A DNA stretch of 64,000 nt, taken from an uncultured bacterium. GTDB lineage: Bacteria; Bacteroidota; Bacteroidia; Chitinophagales; Chitinophagaceae. Location of the stretch: assembly GCA_903920455.1 (NCBI GenBank), contig CAIXLY010000007.1:87190-151189 (forward strand). Reading direction: 5' to 3'. The position numbers were made by a program, and so were the translations under genes. Below the pieces are notes generated by a model, which saw only the letters and a list, made by a program, of their open reading frames with translations, was not told the DNA's origin and made no database searches. This document shows positions 44,549 to 54,093 of the stretch, piece after piece. Position 1 is the stretch's first letter, and the number at the start of each line of letters is the position of its first letter.

Positions 44549-45418
44549 TTATTTGAAAATATTGCGCAGGTGAGCGAAGTTGTGTTTATAACTTTCAACT
44601 ATGCCCATATCACTGGGCTTGGCGTATTCAATCTGCATCCACCCATCGCCGTAGTATCCAATCTCATCGAGCGCGTTACCAATTCTTTGCCAATCCAAGG
44701 TGCCTTTGCCAAGCAGGAATCCATTCTCCTTCATGTGCAACTCACATATATTATCCTTCCCTAATAATTTCATTTCTTTATAGATATCATTGCCCGCATC
44801 TGTAGCATTGCGAAAATCATAATACACCTTAATTGCAGGCGAACCTACTTGCTGCATGATCTCCAGATGTTCCTCGGCAGTGAGATAAGATTCTATCCCC
44901 AAGGTGATTCCCATTTTTTCTGCTTTGGAAGCAACTCTTTTTAAACGCCTGACGGTTTCTGCTTTCCCTGCAGGATCATTTCTGAGATCGTTGCCATAAA
45001 AAAAGGCAAGTAAGATAACGGATACATCCAAGTTCTTAGCCACATCGATGCTATCAGACACCCACTCCTCAGCCCTTGGATCGGACTTATATGGGAACGT
45101 ATTGAGTTCTCCGATAGCAAGACTAGAAATTTTTACCCCTGTTGATTTTGACATCGAAAGATATTCCTGTTGCACGCTGTGTTGACGAAGGTGAAAGTTG
45201 TCACTTACACTACCCAAACTCACTTGTAAACCTTGAAGTCCAATTTCCTTGGCCAGTTCAAGTCCTGATACCTCTGCAGCTTTATCGATTGACCAGTCAC
45301 AAGCCCCAATTTTAAAACTTCTCTTCTTCATAAAATCCATGAAGGAGGCGGAGGGTGAGATTGCAGCACCTCCAAAGAGCAGAGCAGAATTTTTAATCAG
45401 TTGACGCCTAGTAGCCAT
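44549..45418 (-). CDS. Exported sugar phosphate isomerase/epimerase-like TIM-barrel protein
   Basis: A 289-residue xylose-isomerase-like barrel. A twin-arginine-like leader, MATRRQLIKNSALLFGGAA, precedes the domain, suggesting export by the Tat route with bound metal. Further segments: FKIGACDWSIDKAAEVSGLE, GITLGIESYLTAEEHL, VKVYYDFRNATDAGND-type metal-ligand region and CELHMKENGFLLGKGTLDW. Such exported isomerase-like proteins commonly accompany oxidoreductases in Bacteroidota glycoside loci, including 3-keto-glycoside systems (family knowledge). It lies 32 bases before the cytochrome c gene. The exact reaction is unknown. Confidence 0.85.
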   Translation of the reverse strand: MATRRQLIKNSALLFGGAAISPSASFMDFMKKRSFKIGACDWSIDKAAEVSGLELAKEIGLQGLQVSLGSVSDNFHLRQHSVQQEYLSMSKSTGVKISSLAIGELNTFPYKSDPRAEEWVSDSIDVAKNLDVSVILLAFFYGNDLRNDPAGKAETVRRLKRVASKAEKMGITLGIESYLTAEEHLEIMQQVGSPAIKVYYDFRNATDAGNDIYKEMKLLGKDNICELHMKENGFLLGKGTLDWQRIGNALDEIGYYGDGWMQIEYAKPSDMGIVESYKHNFAHLRNIFK

Positions 45419-45471
45419 ATTTTAAATGCTTTAATAAATTACATAAGTGATATAAGTAAACGAGTCAAAAG

Positions 45472-46386
45472 TTACACTATTTTGAGACTAAAATCATCAA
45501 ACTCAACCGTTGGAATGCCTTGAAAACCAGAATCCCTGACAACAAATAATGATCCTGCAAGAGGCTGTTCAATCAACTGCTGCTCAGTCAATCCAACCTT
45601 TGCGGTGGTGATATACAAATCAGTTAAATCATCTCCTCCAAAAGTGCAAGAAGTAACACGATCAACTGGCAATGCAATAGAAAGTATTTTTATTCCAGTT
45701 GATGGATCCCATCGAGCAACCTGTGCTCCATCCCAATGGGCAATCCAGAGCATGCCCTCTGTATCAATCGTCATGCCATCAGGATAACCTTCATTGTTGG
45801 GAATCTGTATGACCGTTCTTTTATTCGTGATATTTCCTGTGGACACTTCGTAGTCATAGGCCACCACCTGAAATGTTGGGGTATCAATATAATAGAAGAT
45901 CTGATGATCAGGGCTCCAGGCTAATCCATTTGAAATGGTAACAGATTCAATTTTTTTAGAGCAGGTAATTTGATCATCAAACATATATACATGACCAGCA
46001 CCTTGATCTTCTGACATTGACATGGTACCAACCCAGAAACGTCCAAAAGGATCACACTTTCCATCATTGAATCGATTATCCATTAAATCCTGTTCAGGGC
46101 GTTGCAAGAATTGAATCTTACCCGTTGTCCTGTCAACATAGGACAAGCCAGACTTCAATGCTGCAAGATAATTTCCTTTTTTGGTGAGTGCGACAGCCCC
46201 GACAATGGACCCTAGTTCAATCATCCGATGCGATTGCTTTTTGGTGTCAAATTCGTGAATGATGCCATTTAAAATATCAATCCATGAAATGATTTTTCTA
46301 TTGGCATCCCAAACGGGCCCCTCGCCCAATAGGCATGTGTGGGGTAAAACAACTTCAGGATGATTATTAACGAAAGAATTATTCAT
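45472..46386 (-). CDS. SMP-30/gluconolactonase/LRE family lactonase
   Basis: A 304-residue six-bladed propeller lactonase with no signal peptide, so cytoplasmic. Family marks: LLGEGPVWDANRKIISWIDI with the metal-ligand Glu, MDNRFNDGKCDPFGRFWVGTM (Asn/Asp ligands), SNGLAWSPDHQIFYYIDT and YPDGMTIDTEGMLWIAHWDG. It would hydrolyse a sugar-derived lactone to the aldonic acid. Six bases separate it from the dehydrogenase gene, and the dehydratase follows upstream, so these three form a contiguous non-phosphorylating sugar oxidation module. Confidence 0.92.
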   Translation of the reverse strand: MNNSFVNNHPEVVLPHTCLLGEGPVWDANRKIISWIDILNGIIHEFDTKKQSHRMIELGSIVGAVALTKKGNYLAALKSGLSYVDRTTGKIQFLQRPEQDLMDNRFNDGKCDPFGRFWVGTMSMSEDQGAGHVYMFDDQITCSKKIESVTISNGLAWSPDHQIFYYIDTPTFQVVAYDYEVSTGNITNKRTVIQIPNNEGYPDGMTIDTEGMLWIAHWDGAQVARWDPSTGIKILSIALPVDRVTSCTFGGDDLTDLYITTAKVGLTEQQLIEQPLAGSLFVVRDSGFQGIPTVEFDDFSLKIV

Positions 46387-46392
46387 ATGAAA

Positions 46393-47151
46393 CTAATACG
46401 GACTCGGACTAATGCTTGTCCATCCACCATCAATAATCAACGATTGTCCGGTTACATGTCTTGCCGCATCAGAGACAAAAAACAATGCAGCATTAGCAAT
46501 ATCTTCCACACTTGCCGGTCTGCCGATAGGTGTAATCCTTGACCAGGTCTTTTCATATTCCTTGTCTTCGAGCGTTCGCTCTGTCAGTGTTGCACCTGGT
46601 GCGATGGTATTCACGTTAATCTGTGATGAAGAAAGTTCTATCACCAAATTTTTTGCAAGCATCTCAATGGCAGCCTTACTCATCGCATAAGCTGCTAGTT
46701 TTTCATGCGCTTGGTGCCCGACAACAGAAGACATGAATAATAAACTACCACCAGTTTTTTGCAGTTGCATTTGCCTGGCAGCAGCTTGGGCGAGAAAGAA
46801 AGTTCCACCCAGATTCACTTGCATTACCCTATAGAAAGCTTCAGGGGTATAATTGATAAAGTCGCCAAACAACGTAACCCCAGCGTTTGCGATGATGATA
46901 TCCAATTTCCCAAACTTCGAAACAGCTGTTGCCACCATTTCGTCAATAATTTTTTGATCACTGGAATCTCCAGGCACCGCAACACAGACACCATACTGGT
47001 CATTAACAGTTGTTGCGGCATGAAGGGCAAGTTCGATATCCTGATCGTTTAACACAACAGATACTCCTGCCTCAGCAAGTTTTTTACAAATCTCAAGACC
47101 AATACCCTGGCCTGCCCCAGTTACAATAGCTACTTTTTTATCAAATGTCAT
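46393..47151 (-). CDS. Short-chain dehydrogenase/reductase (probable aldose dehydrogenase)
   Basis: A 252-residue classical SDR. The cofactor loop is VTGAGQGIGLEIC with ANAGV, and the catalytic Ser and Tyr-x3-Lys are in LFMSSVVGHQAHEKLAAYAMSK; NTIAPGATLT and VTGQSLIIDGGW close the fold. An Asp after the second strand (LNDQDIE) suggests NAD preference. Context places it as the first step of a sugar oxidation pathway, with lactonase and dehydratase adjacent. Fucose, arabinose, xylose or rhamnose are all possible substrates; fucose is favoured only by the nearby GH29. Confidence 0.9.
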   Translation of the reverse strand: MTFDKKVAIVTGAGQGIGLEICKKLAEAGVSVVLNDQDIELALHAATTVNDQYGVCVAVPGDSSDQKIIDEMVATAVSKFGKLDIIIANAGVTLFGDFINYTPEAFYRVMQVNLGGTFFLAQAAARQMQLQKTGGSLLFMSSVVGHQAHEKLAAYAMSKAAIEMLAKNLVIELSSSQINVNTIAPGATLTERTLEDKEYEKTWSRITPIGRPASVEDIANAALFFVSDAARHVTGQSLIIDGGWTSISPSPY

Positions 47152-47170
47152 AACGCTCTCTTTATTTAAA

Positions 47171-48886
47171 CTAATGCGAATCTCTGGTTACTGCGCTGCC
47201 TGAAGATCCATTTAAAAAATCAAGATCGGCCCCCAAATGTGACTGCTGAACATGTTCTTGATAAAGCTTTACATATCCCCTCTTTACAAGCAGATGCGAG
47301 GGCTTCCATTGTTTTTTTCTTATAGCTAGTTCTTGATCGTCCACATGCAATTGAAGCAATCTAGACGCTACATCCAACTCAATCCAATCTCCATCCTTAA
47401 CGAGGGCCAATGTACCTCCGCAAGCTGCTTCTGGAGAAACATGAAGCACTACAGTACCAAATCCTGTGCCACTCATTCTTCCATCGGAAATTCTAATGAG
47501 GTCCTTCACCCCTTGATCCAATAATTTTTTTGGCAAGGCCATGTTTCCCACTTCAGGCATACCGGGATATCCGATAGGTCCAACATTCTTTAATACCAAA
47601 ATGCTGTTTTCATCAACGGGCAATTCGGGATCATCAATCCTTGCATGATAGTCTTCAATATTTTCAAAAACAACTGCCTTTCCCTTGTGCTTGAGCAGAT
47701 GTGCTGATGCTGCAGAGAGTTTTATTACTGCACCATGTTCACAGAGATTTCCTTTTACGATAGCTAAGCCAGACTCAGTTTTAAACGGATCATTCAATCC
47801 TCTTATGACATCATCATTATAACATTCAGCATCACTGTAATTTTCCTTGATCTGCTTTCCACTTACGGTAAGATGTGATTGCCTTAGGCGATCATGCAAT
47901 TCCTTCATCACTGCAGGGAGTCCGCCGGCATAATAAAAATCCTCCATGAAATACTCACCCGAGGGCTGTAGATTGGCGAGTAACGGGATGTTTTGAGACA
48001 ATGTATCAAAGTCTTCAATCGAAAGCGGTACTCCGATCCTACCGGCGATAGCCATGAGGTGAAGTACAAAATTTGTTGATCCGCCGATCGCTGCATTGAC
48101 CATGATGGCATTCTCAAAAGCCTCGCGGGTCAGTACATCAGAAAGTTTGATGTTCTCTTTTACCATCTCAACAATACGTTGCCCCGAGTATTGAGCAAGT
48201 ACTTTTCTTCTGCTGTCTGCTGCAGGGATAGCAGCATTTTCGGGCAATGACAATCCCAATGATTCAACCATGCATGCCATCGTAGATGCAGTGCCCATTA
48301 CCGCACAATGTCCTTGACTTCTGCACATGCAGGCTTCTGCAACGGTAAGTTCCTCCTGACTCATCTCGCCACTGCGTACAGCATCGTTGAACCTCCACAC
48401 ATCGCTTGTGCCAATGGATTTACCGCGATACTTTCCAGTAAGCATGGCGCCGCCTGAAACAACAATTGTGGGAAGATCAACACTACAAGCGCCCATCAAT
48501 AAGGAGGGTGTTGTTTTATCACAACCGCAAAGCAATACAACCCCATCCATTGGATTTGCACGGATAGACTCTTCCGTATCCATGCTGGCGAGGTTACGGA
48601 AAAGCATGGCTGTTGGCTTGATTAATGTTTCGCCAAGCGACATCACAGGAAACTCCAGAGGAAATCCTCCTGCGGCGATGACCCCTTTTTTTACAGACTC
48701 TGCGAGTTCTCGAAAATGCGCATTGCAGGGCGTGAATTCACTCCAGGTGTTGCAAATACCAATTACCGGCTTACCCCTAAATTCCTCATCGGGTATACCT
48801 TGGTTTTTCATCCATGCCCTGTAAATGAAACCGTCTTTGCCGGTTCTTCCGAACCATCCATGGCTTCTCAGTTCTTTTTTTTCCAT
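47171..48886 (-). CDS. IlvD/Edd-family sugar-acid dehydratase
   Basis: A 571-residue Fe-S dehydratase. Cluster and metal residues appear in GICNTWSEFTPCNAH, VVLLCGCDKTTPSLLMGACSVDLP and MCRSQGHCAVMGTAS; later come ISDGRMSGTGFGTVVLH and a conserved PEVGNMALPKKL. Amino-acid-pathway DHAD and sugar-acid dehydratases (arabinonate, xylonate, gluconate) share this fold. Context (adjacent lactonase and SDR, no ilv genes) favours an aldonate dehydratase producing a 2-keto-3-deoxy acid. The ATG at 48886 begins MEKKELRSHGWFG; an in-frame upstream start at 48949 would overlap the neighbouring gene by 17 bases. Confidence 0.92.
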   Translation of the reverse strand: MEKKELRSHGWFGRTGKDGFIYRAWMKNQGIPDEEFRGKPVIGICNTWSEFTPCNAHFRELAESVKKGVIAAGGFPLEFPVMSLGETLIKPTAMLFRNLASMDTEESIRANPMDGVVLLCGCDKTTPSLLMGACSVDLPTIVVSGGAMLTGKYRGKSIGTSDVWRFNDAVRSGEMSQEELTVAEACMCRSQGHCAVMGTASTMACMVESLGLSLPENAAIPAADSRRKVLAQYSGQRIVEMVKENIKLSDVLTREAFENAIMVNAAIGGSTNFVLHLMAIAGRIGVPLSIEDFDTLSQNIPLLANLQPSGEYFMEDFYYAGGLPAVMKELHDRLRQSHLTVSGKQIKENYSDAECYNDDVIRGLNDPFKTESGLAIVKGNLCEHGAVIKLSAASAHLLKHKGKAVVFENIEDYHARIDDPELPVDENSILVLKNVGPIGYPGMPEVGNMALPKKLLDQGVKDLIRISDGRMSGTGFGTVVLHVSPEAACGGTLALVKDGDWIELDVASRLLQLHVDDQELAIRKKQWKPSHLLVKRGYVKLYQEHVQQSHLGADLDFLNGSSGSAVTRDSH

Positions 48887-48932
48887 TGGTACTAAAGTGA
48901 AATAACTCTTATGAATTGATTTAGGAATACGA

Positions 48933-50318
48933 TTATTTTTTGAATACAATATATGGACTTGCCACAGTAGTCAGGTAGACTGAATTTTGTGGTTTATCAG
49001 CATTGTAACATTCCCAAGGAGCGCCAAAGCCACTGCCCTTTCTGAAGTCTTCTTTTCGCAAATCATCAATATACTCCTTGGCTAGTTTTTTTGCTGCATC
49101 GATATCTACACGAGCAATGGCATCACAGGCCCATCCAAGCGGAGTGCCCCAATAAGCACCATTTTGATAGGAATTCTTGCTTGCCAAACTCTTTTCCCAA
49201 GCACTGCTCTCGCTATAATCATCTGATATGAGCACATGCCTGATGTTTCCGTTTTTTGCAAGATCACCTTTCAAATAAGCATCCCTGATAAAAGTACATG
49301 TTTTCACCATCTCATCACCTTCCAGTATACCATAGTAAACCGCCAACACCGTAGACCATACATCTGCCTGTTTACTCTTCCCGGTTGATGCCAAGAGCAT
49401 GCCGCGACCATCAGCAAATGTCAAAGGAATTTCTTTTTTTATTTCGGCCGCGATTGTCTTGTAAAATGAAACTTTTTTATGCGCCCCTTTCTTTTCAAAA
49501 ACTTCAGCGAGTTCCAATGCGGCTTTGTATTTCAACAGTGATGGCATGAGCAGATCGCCAGTGAAAGAAATAACATCCCTGAATCCATAATCAACTCCCC
49601 TCAGCTCATCATTGGTGAATACCAACTGTTTCCCGTTTCTTGTAGGAGGCACCTTAAAAGCCAACTCCATCCGATCAATCAAACTAAAGCCATTGATCAT
49701 TGAATCAAGGATAGCAAGATCTCCTGTGGTCTTGAGATACTGATGACCCATGTGTACGAAGTAAAACTGATCACAATATGGCGGGAACAAACCAAAGAGC
49801 TTATCGCCCTGTTGATTGAAATCATAGGTACCCGGAAAATATATCGGCAACCCATCATCAATCCTAACATGATCTGCTATGGCGCCAAGGGGCACCATAC
49901 TACCATGTGATGTAATCCATGTTTGATCGCACTGTGTTGATGCTGCAAGCAGCAACATGTGCTTTTGTTCAGCCGCTTTTACAAACCCGGTTTCTAATGA
50001 CATTGCATAATCTCTTATCCAATAGGATGGATAGCTGCTTCTGCCTCCTGGCCTTACAAGTACACCACCCGTGTTATTCGGACCAAAGTCAGTAGAAATA
50101 ACCTGACCAGGATGGATGCGTGAACTATCCAATACATCCTTGGTAAGCTGTTCTAAAAATTTATAATCAGCAGTTGACAATATCGATGTGCTTGCAATTC
50201 GCTGGGCACTAGCTCCAATGATAGAAAGCAAACAGATACAGAAAATGCCTGCCCTGACCAAGGCAAATACATTGACACTAGGTTTTTGGGGTGCGGTATT
50301 TATTGAAGTGATTGACAA
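48933..50318 (-). CDS. Exported six-hairpin (alpha/alpha-barrel) glycosidase-like protein
   Basis: A 461-residue secreted protein of no family I can name. A signal peptide lies around residues 20-40 (GIFCICLLSIIGASAQ). The body has the acidic and aromatic helix-turn pattern of (alpha/alpha)6 glycosidases: YPSYWIRDYAMSLETGF, GLFPPYCDQFYFVHMGHQYL, DVWSTVLAVYYGILEGDEM and SYQNGAYWGTPLGWACDA. WIRDYA and the NGAYWGTPLGW loop are likely active-site segments. Its start overlaps the GH2 stop by 19 bases, so translation is coupled. The role is probably hydrolysis of a saturated or uronate-containing oligosaccharide; this is inference from fold and context. Confidence 0.7.
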   Translation of the reverse strand: MSITSINTAPQKPSVNVFALVRAGIFCICLLSIIGASAQRIASTSILSTADYKFLEQLTKDVLDSSRIHPGQVISTDFGPNNTGGVLVRPGGRSSYPSYWIRDYAMSLETGFVKAAEQKHMLLLAASTQCDQTWITSHGSMVPLGAIADHVRIDDGLPIYFPGTYDFNQQGDKLFGLFPPYCDQFYFVHMGHQYLKTTGDLAILDSMINGFSLIDRMELAFKVPPTRNGKQLVFTNDELRGVDYGFRDVISFTGDLLMPSLLKYKAALELAEVFEKKGAHKKVSFYKTIAAEIKKEIPLTFADGRGMLLASTGKSKQADVWSTVLAVYYGILEGDEMVKTCTFIRDAYLKGDLAKNGNIRHVLISDDYSESSAWEKSLASKNSYQNGAYWGTPLGWACDAIARVDIDAAKKLAKEYIDDLRKEDFRKGSGFGAPWECYNADKPQNSVYLTTVASPYIVFKK

Positions 50319-52111
50319 ATTTCAAGATTTATTTTTCTGATTTTTTCTTCTGACATTTTGATGACTTTGCGATCGTAAGTCATGATCCCATTGACTTCAG
50401 ATTCAACATCGGTAGTTTGAGTATATACCGCTGCAGAATAAGCAGACGATATAAGCTCCTTCAATTTTTCTGCAAAAGAAACGTAGACATCAGTTGTTTC
50501 ATCAATGGTTTTGTACTGCACATAACCCCAGTTCCTTCCGGTCTCCCAGAGATGCCCATCAATATGCAATCCGATACCGCCATATTCACCCAACACATTA
50601 ACACGCTTGGAATCAAATATGCCCAATCTTGGTTCAGGATAATTATGAATATCAATCATATCCCCAATATCAAAATGATTTCCTCCGCTTGCAGGATTAA
50701 CTAGTCTTGATGGATCATAATTTTTAGTCCATTCTACAATTTTAGGAGTATTGAATTGTCCCCATGACTCATTAAATGGAACCCTAACTACAACACTTGG
50801 ATTAGAATAAGTTAAATCCATGATCTCCTTCCATTCTTGCATAAAGTTATCGTCTGAGGCTTTTGATCTTTGCAATTCGGGAGCATTGAAGTAACTCCGC
50901 TGCAGCCAAGGTTGAAACGCATCTCCACTTGGCATATCCTGCCAAACAAGAATTCCCTCCTTATCGCAATGATAATACCAACGGGCGGGCTCAACTTTAA
51001 CATGTTTGCGTATCATGTTGAAACCAAAATCTTTTGTCTTCTTGATATCAAACAGCAGCGCTTCATCGGTAGGCGCAGTGTACAAGCCATCAGGCCACCA
51101 GCCTTGGTCGAGCGGACCGAACTGAAAATAATTTTTATTATTGAGCTGCATGCGGTGAATTCCATTTGCATCTACCTTGGTAGAGATTTTACGCATGCCG
51201 ACATAACTTTTAAGTTTGTCTATTGCAATTCCATTGCGAATGATGGAAACCTCCATGTCATATAAAAAGGGCAATTCAGGACTCCATAACTTTGTATTGG
51301 GAACTGCGACAAAAACTTCCTGTCCGTTTGCAGCTTTACCAGCTCCAACAACTTTTCCCTGATCAAGCACTTTTACCTCAATGATATCCGTTGACGAAGA
51401 ACCGGAGGTAACAGCAAGTACAGAAACATTACCGCCATCTATATTAGGAACAGTCTTCAACTGAGACACATAAGCTTGTTCAACAGGCTCAATCCATACC
51501 GTCTGCCAAATTCCAGTAACAGATGTATAAAAAATTCCCTCAGGATTTTTAACCTGCTTACCCCTTGGCTGAAAACTTGCGTCGGTAGGATCCCACACTT
51601 TAACAACAAGATGCTGTGCTTTGTCTTTTGCTAAAAAAGAAGTGATGTCTATACTAAAAGGAGAATAGCCGCCTTGATGGCTACCTATTTTTATGTCATT
51701 CAACCACACATCAGCTTTCCAATCAACTGCCCCAAAATTGAGCATGATGCGTTTGCCCTTCCAAGCAGCAGGAACAGCAAAGGAACGTTGATACCACAAC
51801 TCGTTATCCTCTCCCACTGTTTTTTGCACGCCAGACAAGCTAGACTCAATTGCAAATGGCACAAGAATTTTACCATCAAATTTCTCAGGGGCATTAGCTC
51901 CCTTGGGAAGAATTGCGTAATTCCACAATCCATTCAGATTTTGCCACATGTCGCGCATCATCTGTGGACGCGGATACTCAGGAAGAGGTGCAGATGGATC
52001 AACCTTAGAAGCCCAAGCAGTTTTAATCTTATCTCCAGCCGGCTTCCAGTCCTGCGCGAAACTAGTAACAAAGAATAAAGTGGTCGAGAGTGCAAGCAGT
52101 AGTTTTTTCAT
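50300..52111 (-). CDS. Glycoside hydrolase family 2 (beta-galactosidase/glucuronidase type)
   Basis: A 603-residue exported GH2 enzyme. Starting at ATG 52111 gives the signal peptide MKKLLLALSTTLFFVTSFAQ. A jelly-roll sugar-binding domain follows (LWYQRSFAVPAAWKGKRIML and VDWKADVWLNDIKIGSHQGGYSPF), then a sandwich, then the barrel with the acid/base in VVVRVPFNESWGQFN (Asn-Glu) and the nucleophile in VNVLGEYGGIG (Glu). It is shorter than LacZ and close to small GH2 enzymes. The sugar released is not fixed by sequence: beta-galactose, mannose or glucuronic acid. It is tightly coupled to the six-hairpin gene. Confidence 0.92.
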   Translation of the reverse strand: MKKLLLALSTTLFFVTSFAQDWKPAGDKIKTAWASKVDPSAPLPEYPRPQMMRDMWQNLNGLWNYAILPKGANAPEKFDGKILVPFAIESSLSGVQKTVGEDNELWYQRSFAVPAAWKGKRIMLNFGAVDWKADVWLNDIKIGSHQGGYSPFSIDITSFLAKDKAQHLVVKVWDPTDASFQPRGKQVKNPEGIFYTSVTGIWQTVWIEPVEQAYVSQLKTVPNIDGGNVSVLAVTSGSSSTDIIEVKVLDQGKVVGAGKAANGQEVFVAVPNTKLWSPELPFLYDMEVSIIRNGIAIDKLKSYVGMRKISTKVDANGIHRMQLNNKNYFQFGPLDQGWWPDGLYTAPTDEALLFDIKKTKDFGFNMIRKHVKVEPARWYYHCDKEGILVWQDMPSGDAFQPWLQRSYFNAPELQRSKASDDNFMQEWKEIMDLTYSNPSVVVRVPFNESWGQFNTPKIVEWTKNYDPSRLVNPASGGNHFDIGDMIDIHNYPEPRLGIFDSKRVNVLGEYGGIGLHIDGHLWETGRNWGYVQYKTIDETTDVYVSFAEKLKELISSAYSAAVYTQTTDVESEVNGIMTYDRKVIKMSEEKIRKINLEICQSLQ

Positions 52112-52197
52112 AATTTCCAACGTTAAAAAGATTATCCGAATATAAATAAAATGCATCCTATATACGCATCGCATATTAATAAAAACACATGCCAGAT

Positions 52198-54048
52198 CTA
52201 TTTATCCAGCCTTTTGATCAACTCTTGAATAGAAATGGTGATGATTCTACCAAGGGGCTTACCCTCGCGGTATGTAATCACTCGGAAAGTATCAGCATCT
52301 TTGGGAACACTTAACTTTTCACCCTTCTTATATTTTGGAGTATGATGATCAGGATATACATTCTCAAAAGAATAGTAAATATCCAAGCCCTCAAGTTCTG
52401 TATCTACCTGAATGAGTAAATTGTCTTGAGATCCTTTGATTGGTGTTACGATAGCATCGTAGAAACTACTTGCATAATTGATGTCATACTTAGCCAAACG
52501 CTTTAAGTGAGCTTCTGTTCGCCCAACAAATTGATTCCAGTTTTTATTTGATTTTTCAGACCAAAGAACCTCAGACAAAGCAAAAGAACGAGGCCACAAC
52601 ATGTACTCAGCATGACGGAATGTTGGCACACTTTCAGTCCACAAATTACCCTGCCCACCAAGAATATAAGTTTCGTCAACACCATCAGGAAGAGGCTCAA
52701 AATCAAATATAGTTTTAAAACGAAGCATGCTATATGTTGGAGGCTCAATTGAAGGATCCCCCTGGTAAAGATCCAGGTAGGCATAATCAGTTGGACTCAT
52801 CACTACATGATGATTTTGTTTGGCCGCAGCAATACCACCGCCCATTCCGCGCCAACTCATGACCGATGCCTTAGGGGCCAACCCACCTTCCAGAATCTCA
52901 TCCCAGCCCATGAGTTTTTTACCCTTCTGCTCAAGCATTTTCTCTAGGCGTTTGATAAAATAACTCTGGAGTTCATTGGTGTTTTTCAGGCCATTTTCCT
53001 TCATTCGTTGTTGACAATCCTCACACTTTTCCCAAAATCCCTTGTAGCACTCATCACCACCAATATGGATATATTCAAAAGGAAATACTTCGGCCACTTC
53101 TGTAAACACTTTATCCAGGAATTCAAAAGTAGACTCTTTACCTGCGCATAGGGAATTGTCATCTATCCCATAAAATTTACAGCCTGGATTAACTTTGTAG
53201 TTGAGTTTTGTAGATGAGAGAAAAGGATATGCAGCGATTGCAGCGAGACTATGACCAGGAACATCTATTTCTGGCAATACATCAACAAATCTGGCTGAAG
53301 CATAAGCAATCAACTCTTTAAGCTCTTGTTGTGTATAGAAGCCCCCATAGGTAGCTGCTTCACCTTCCTGCGGACAATCCCTATCCCACCACAACCCAGT
53401 GCGGGGCACACGCCAAGCAGCTACTGATGTTAGCTCAGGAAGTTTGTTGATTTGCATTCTCCATCCCTGATCATCGGTTAGGTGCAGGTGAAGAATATTG
53501 AACTTATAGATGACCATTTCATCGATCATGCGCTTAACCTGATCCATGGTAAAAAAATGCCTGCTTACGTCCAGCATCAATCCACGCCAAGGGAAACGAG
53601 GTTCATCTTTGATAGACACTGCAGGAATACTCAACTCCCCTTCTATCGGAATCATTTGCAACAAACTCTGAACACCATAAAAAAGACCTTGGGGCGTTAA
53701 CGCTTTTACCACGACTGAATTGCTGGACACATCCAACAGATATCCCTCTTTTTTAGTAGCTGCATTTGGATCGATGATAAGATTAATAGCCCTGGATTTA
53801 ACAGCAGTTCCGGATTTTGAAACCACTGCTGGCTGAGAATTAGTTGCAGATTTGATCATGTCTGATGTATAGGCTGCCAAAAATTTCAGTTGTTCATCAT
53901 TAAACAGAATGACAGTTTTTTCATTGATAACAAACCGTCCACTTTTCAGTGCAATCTCCTTGGGCTGAGGAATGATATTTATTTGTTGAGCCTGGGCAGA
54001 AAATGAAAAACAGCATAACAAAAATAAAGTGCGAATTATAATTTGCAT
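52198..54048 (-). CDS. Beta-N-acetylhexosaminidase, GH20
   Basis: A 616-residue exported hexosaminidase. The signal peptide is residues 1-20 (ends SAQAQ). The N-terminal GH20b domain (NIIPQPKEIALKSGRFVI) precedes the catalytic barrel: RFPWRGLMLDVSRHFFTMDQVKRM, FNILHLHLTDDQGWRM and YIHIGGDECYKGFW with the Asp-Glu pair that activates the substrate acetamido group. The C-terminal ~90 residues form a beta domain. It releases terminal GlcNAc or GalNAc from glycans in the periplasm. The product can feed the nagB/PIG-L enzyme encoded 30 kb away. Confidence 0.95.
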   Translation of the reverse strand: MQIIIRTLFLLCCFSFSAQAQQINIIPQPKEIALKSGRFVINEKTVILFNDEQLKFLAAYTSDMIKSATNSQPAVVSKSGTAVKSRAINLIIDPNAATKKEGYLLDVSSNSVVVKALTPQGLFYGVQSLLQMIPIEGELSIPAVSIKDEPRFPWRGLMLDVSRHFFTMDQVKRMIDEMVIYKFNILHLHLTDDQGWRMQINKLPELTSVAAWRVPRTGLWWDRDCPQEGEAATYGGFYTQQELKELIAYASARFVDVLPEIDVPGHSLAAIAAYPFLSSTKLNYKVNPGCKFYGIDDNSLCAGKESTFEFLDKVFTEVAEVFPFEYIHIGGDECYKGFWEKCEDCQQRMKENGLKNTNELQSYFIKRLEKMLEQKGKKLMGWDEILEGGLAPKASVMSWRGMGGGIAAAKQNHHVVMSPTDYAYLDLYQGDPSIEPPTYSMLRFKTIFDFEPLPDGVDETYILGGQGNLWTESVPTFRHAEYMLWPRSFALSEVLWSEKSNKNWNQFVGRTEAHLKRLAKYDINYASSFYDAIVTPIKGSQDNLLIQVDTELEGLDIYYSFENVYPDHHTPKYKKGEKLSVPKDADTFRVITYREGKPLGRIITISIQELIKRLDK

Positions 54049-54093
54049 GGATAGTTGATTTTTAGAGGGCAGAAATTACACCATTATCTTGAG

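Noticed and set aside
47171-48886. Branched-chain amino acid dihydroxy-acid dehydratase (ilvD)
   Set aside because: No other ilv or leu genes are adjacent; the lactonase and dehydrogenase neighbours favour a sugar-acid role, though the fold alone does not exclude it.
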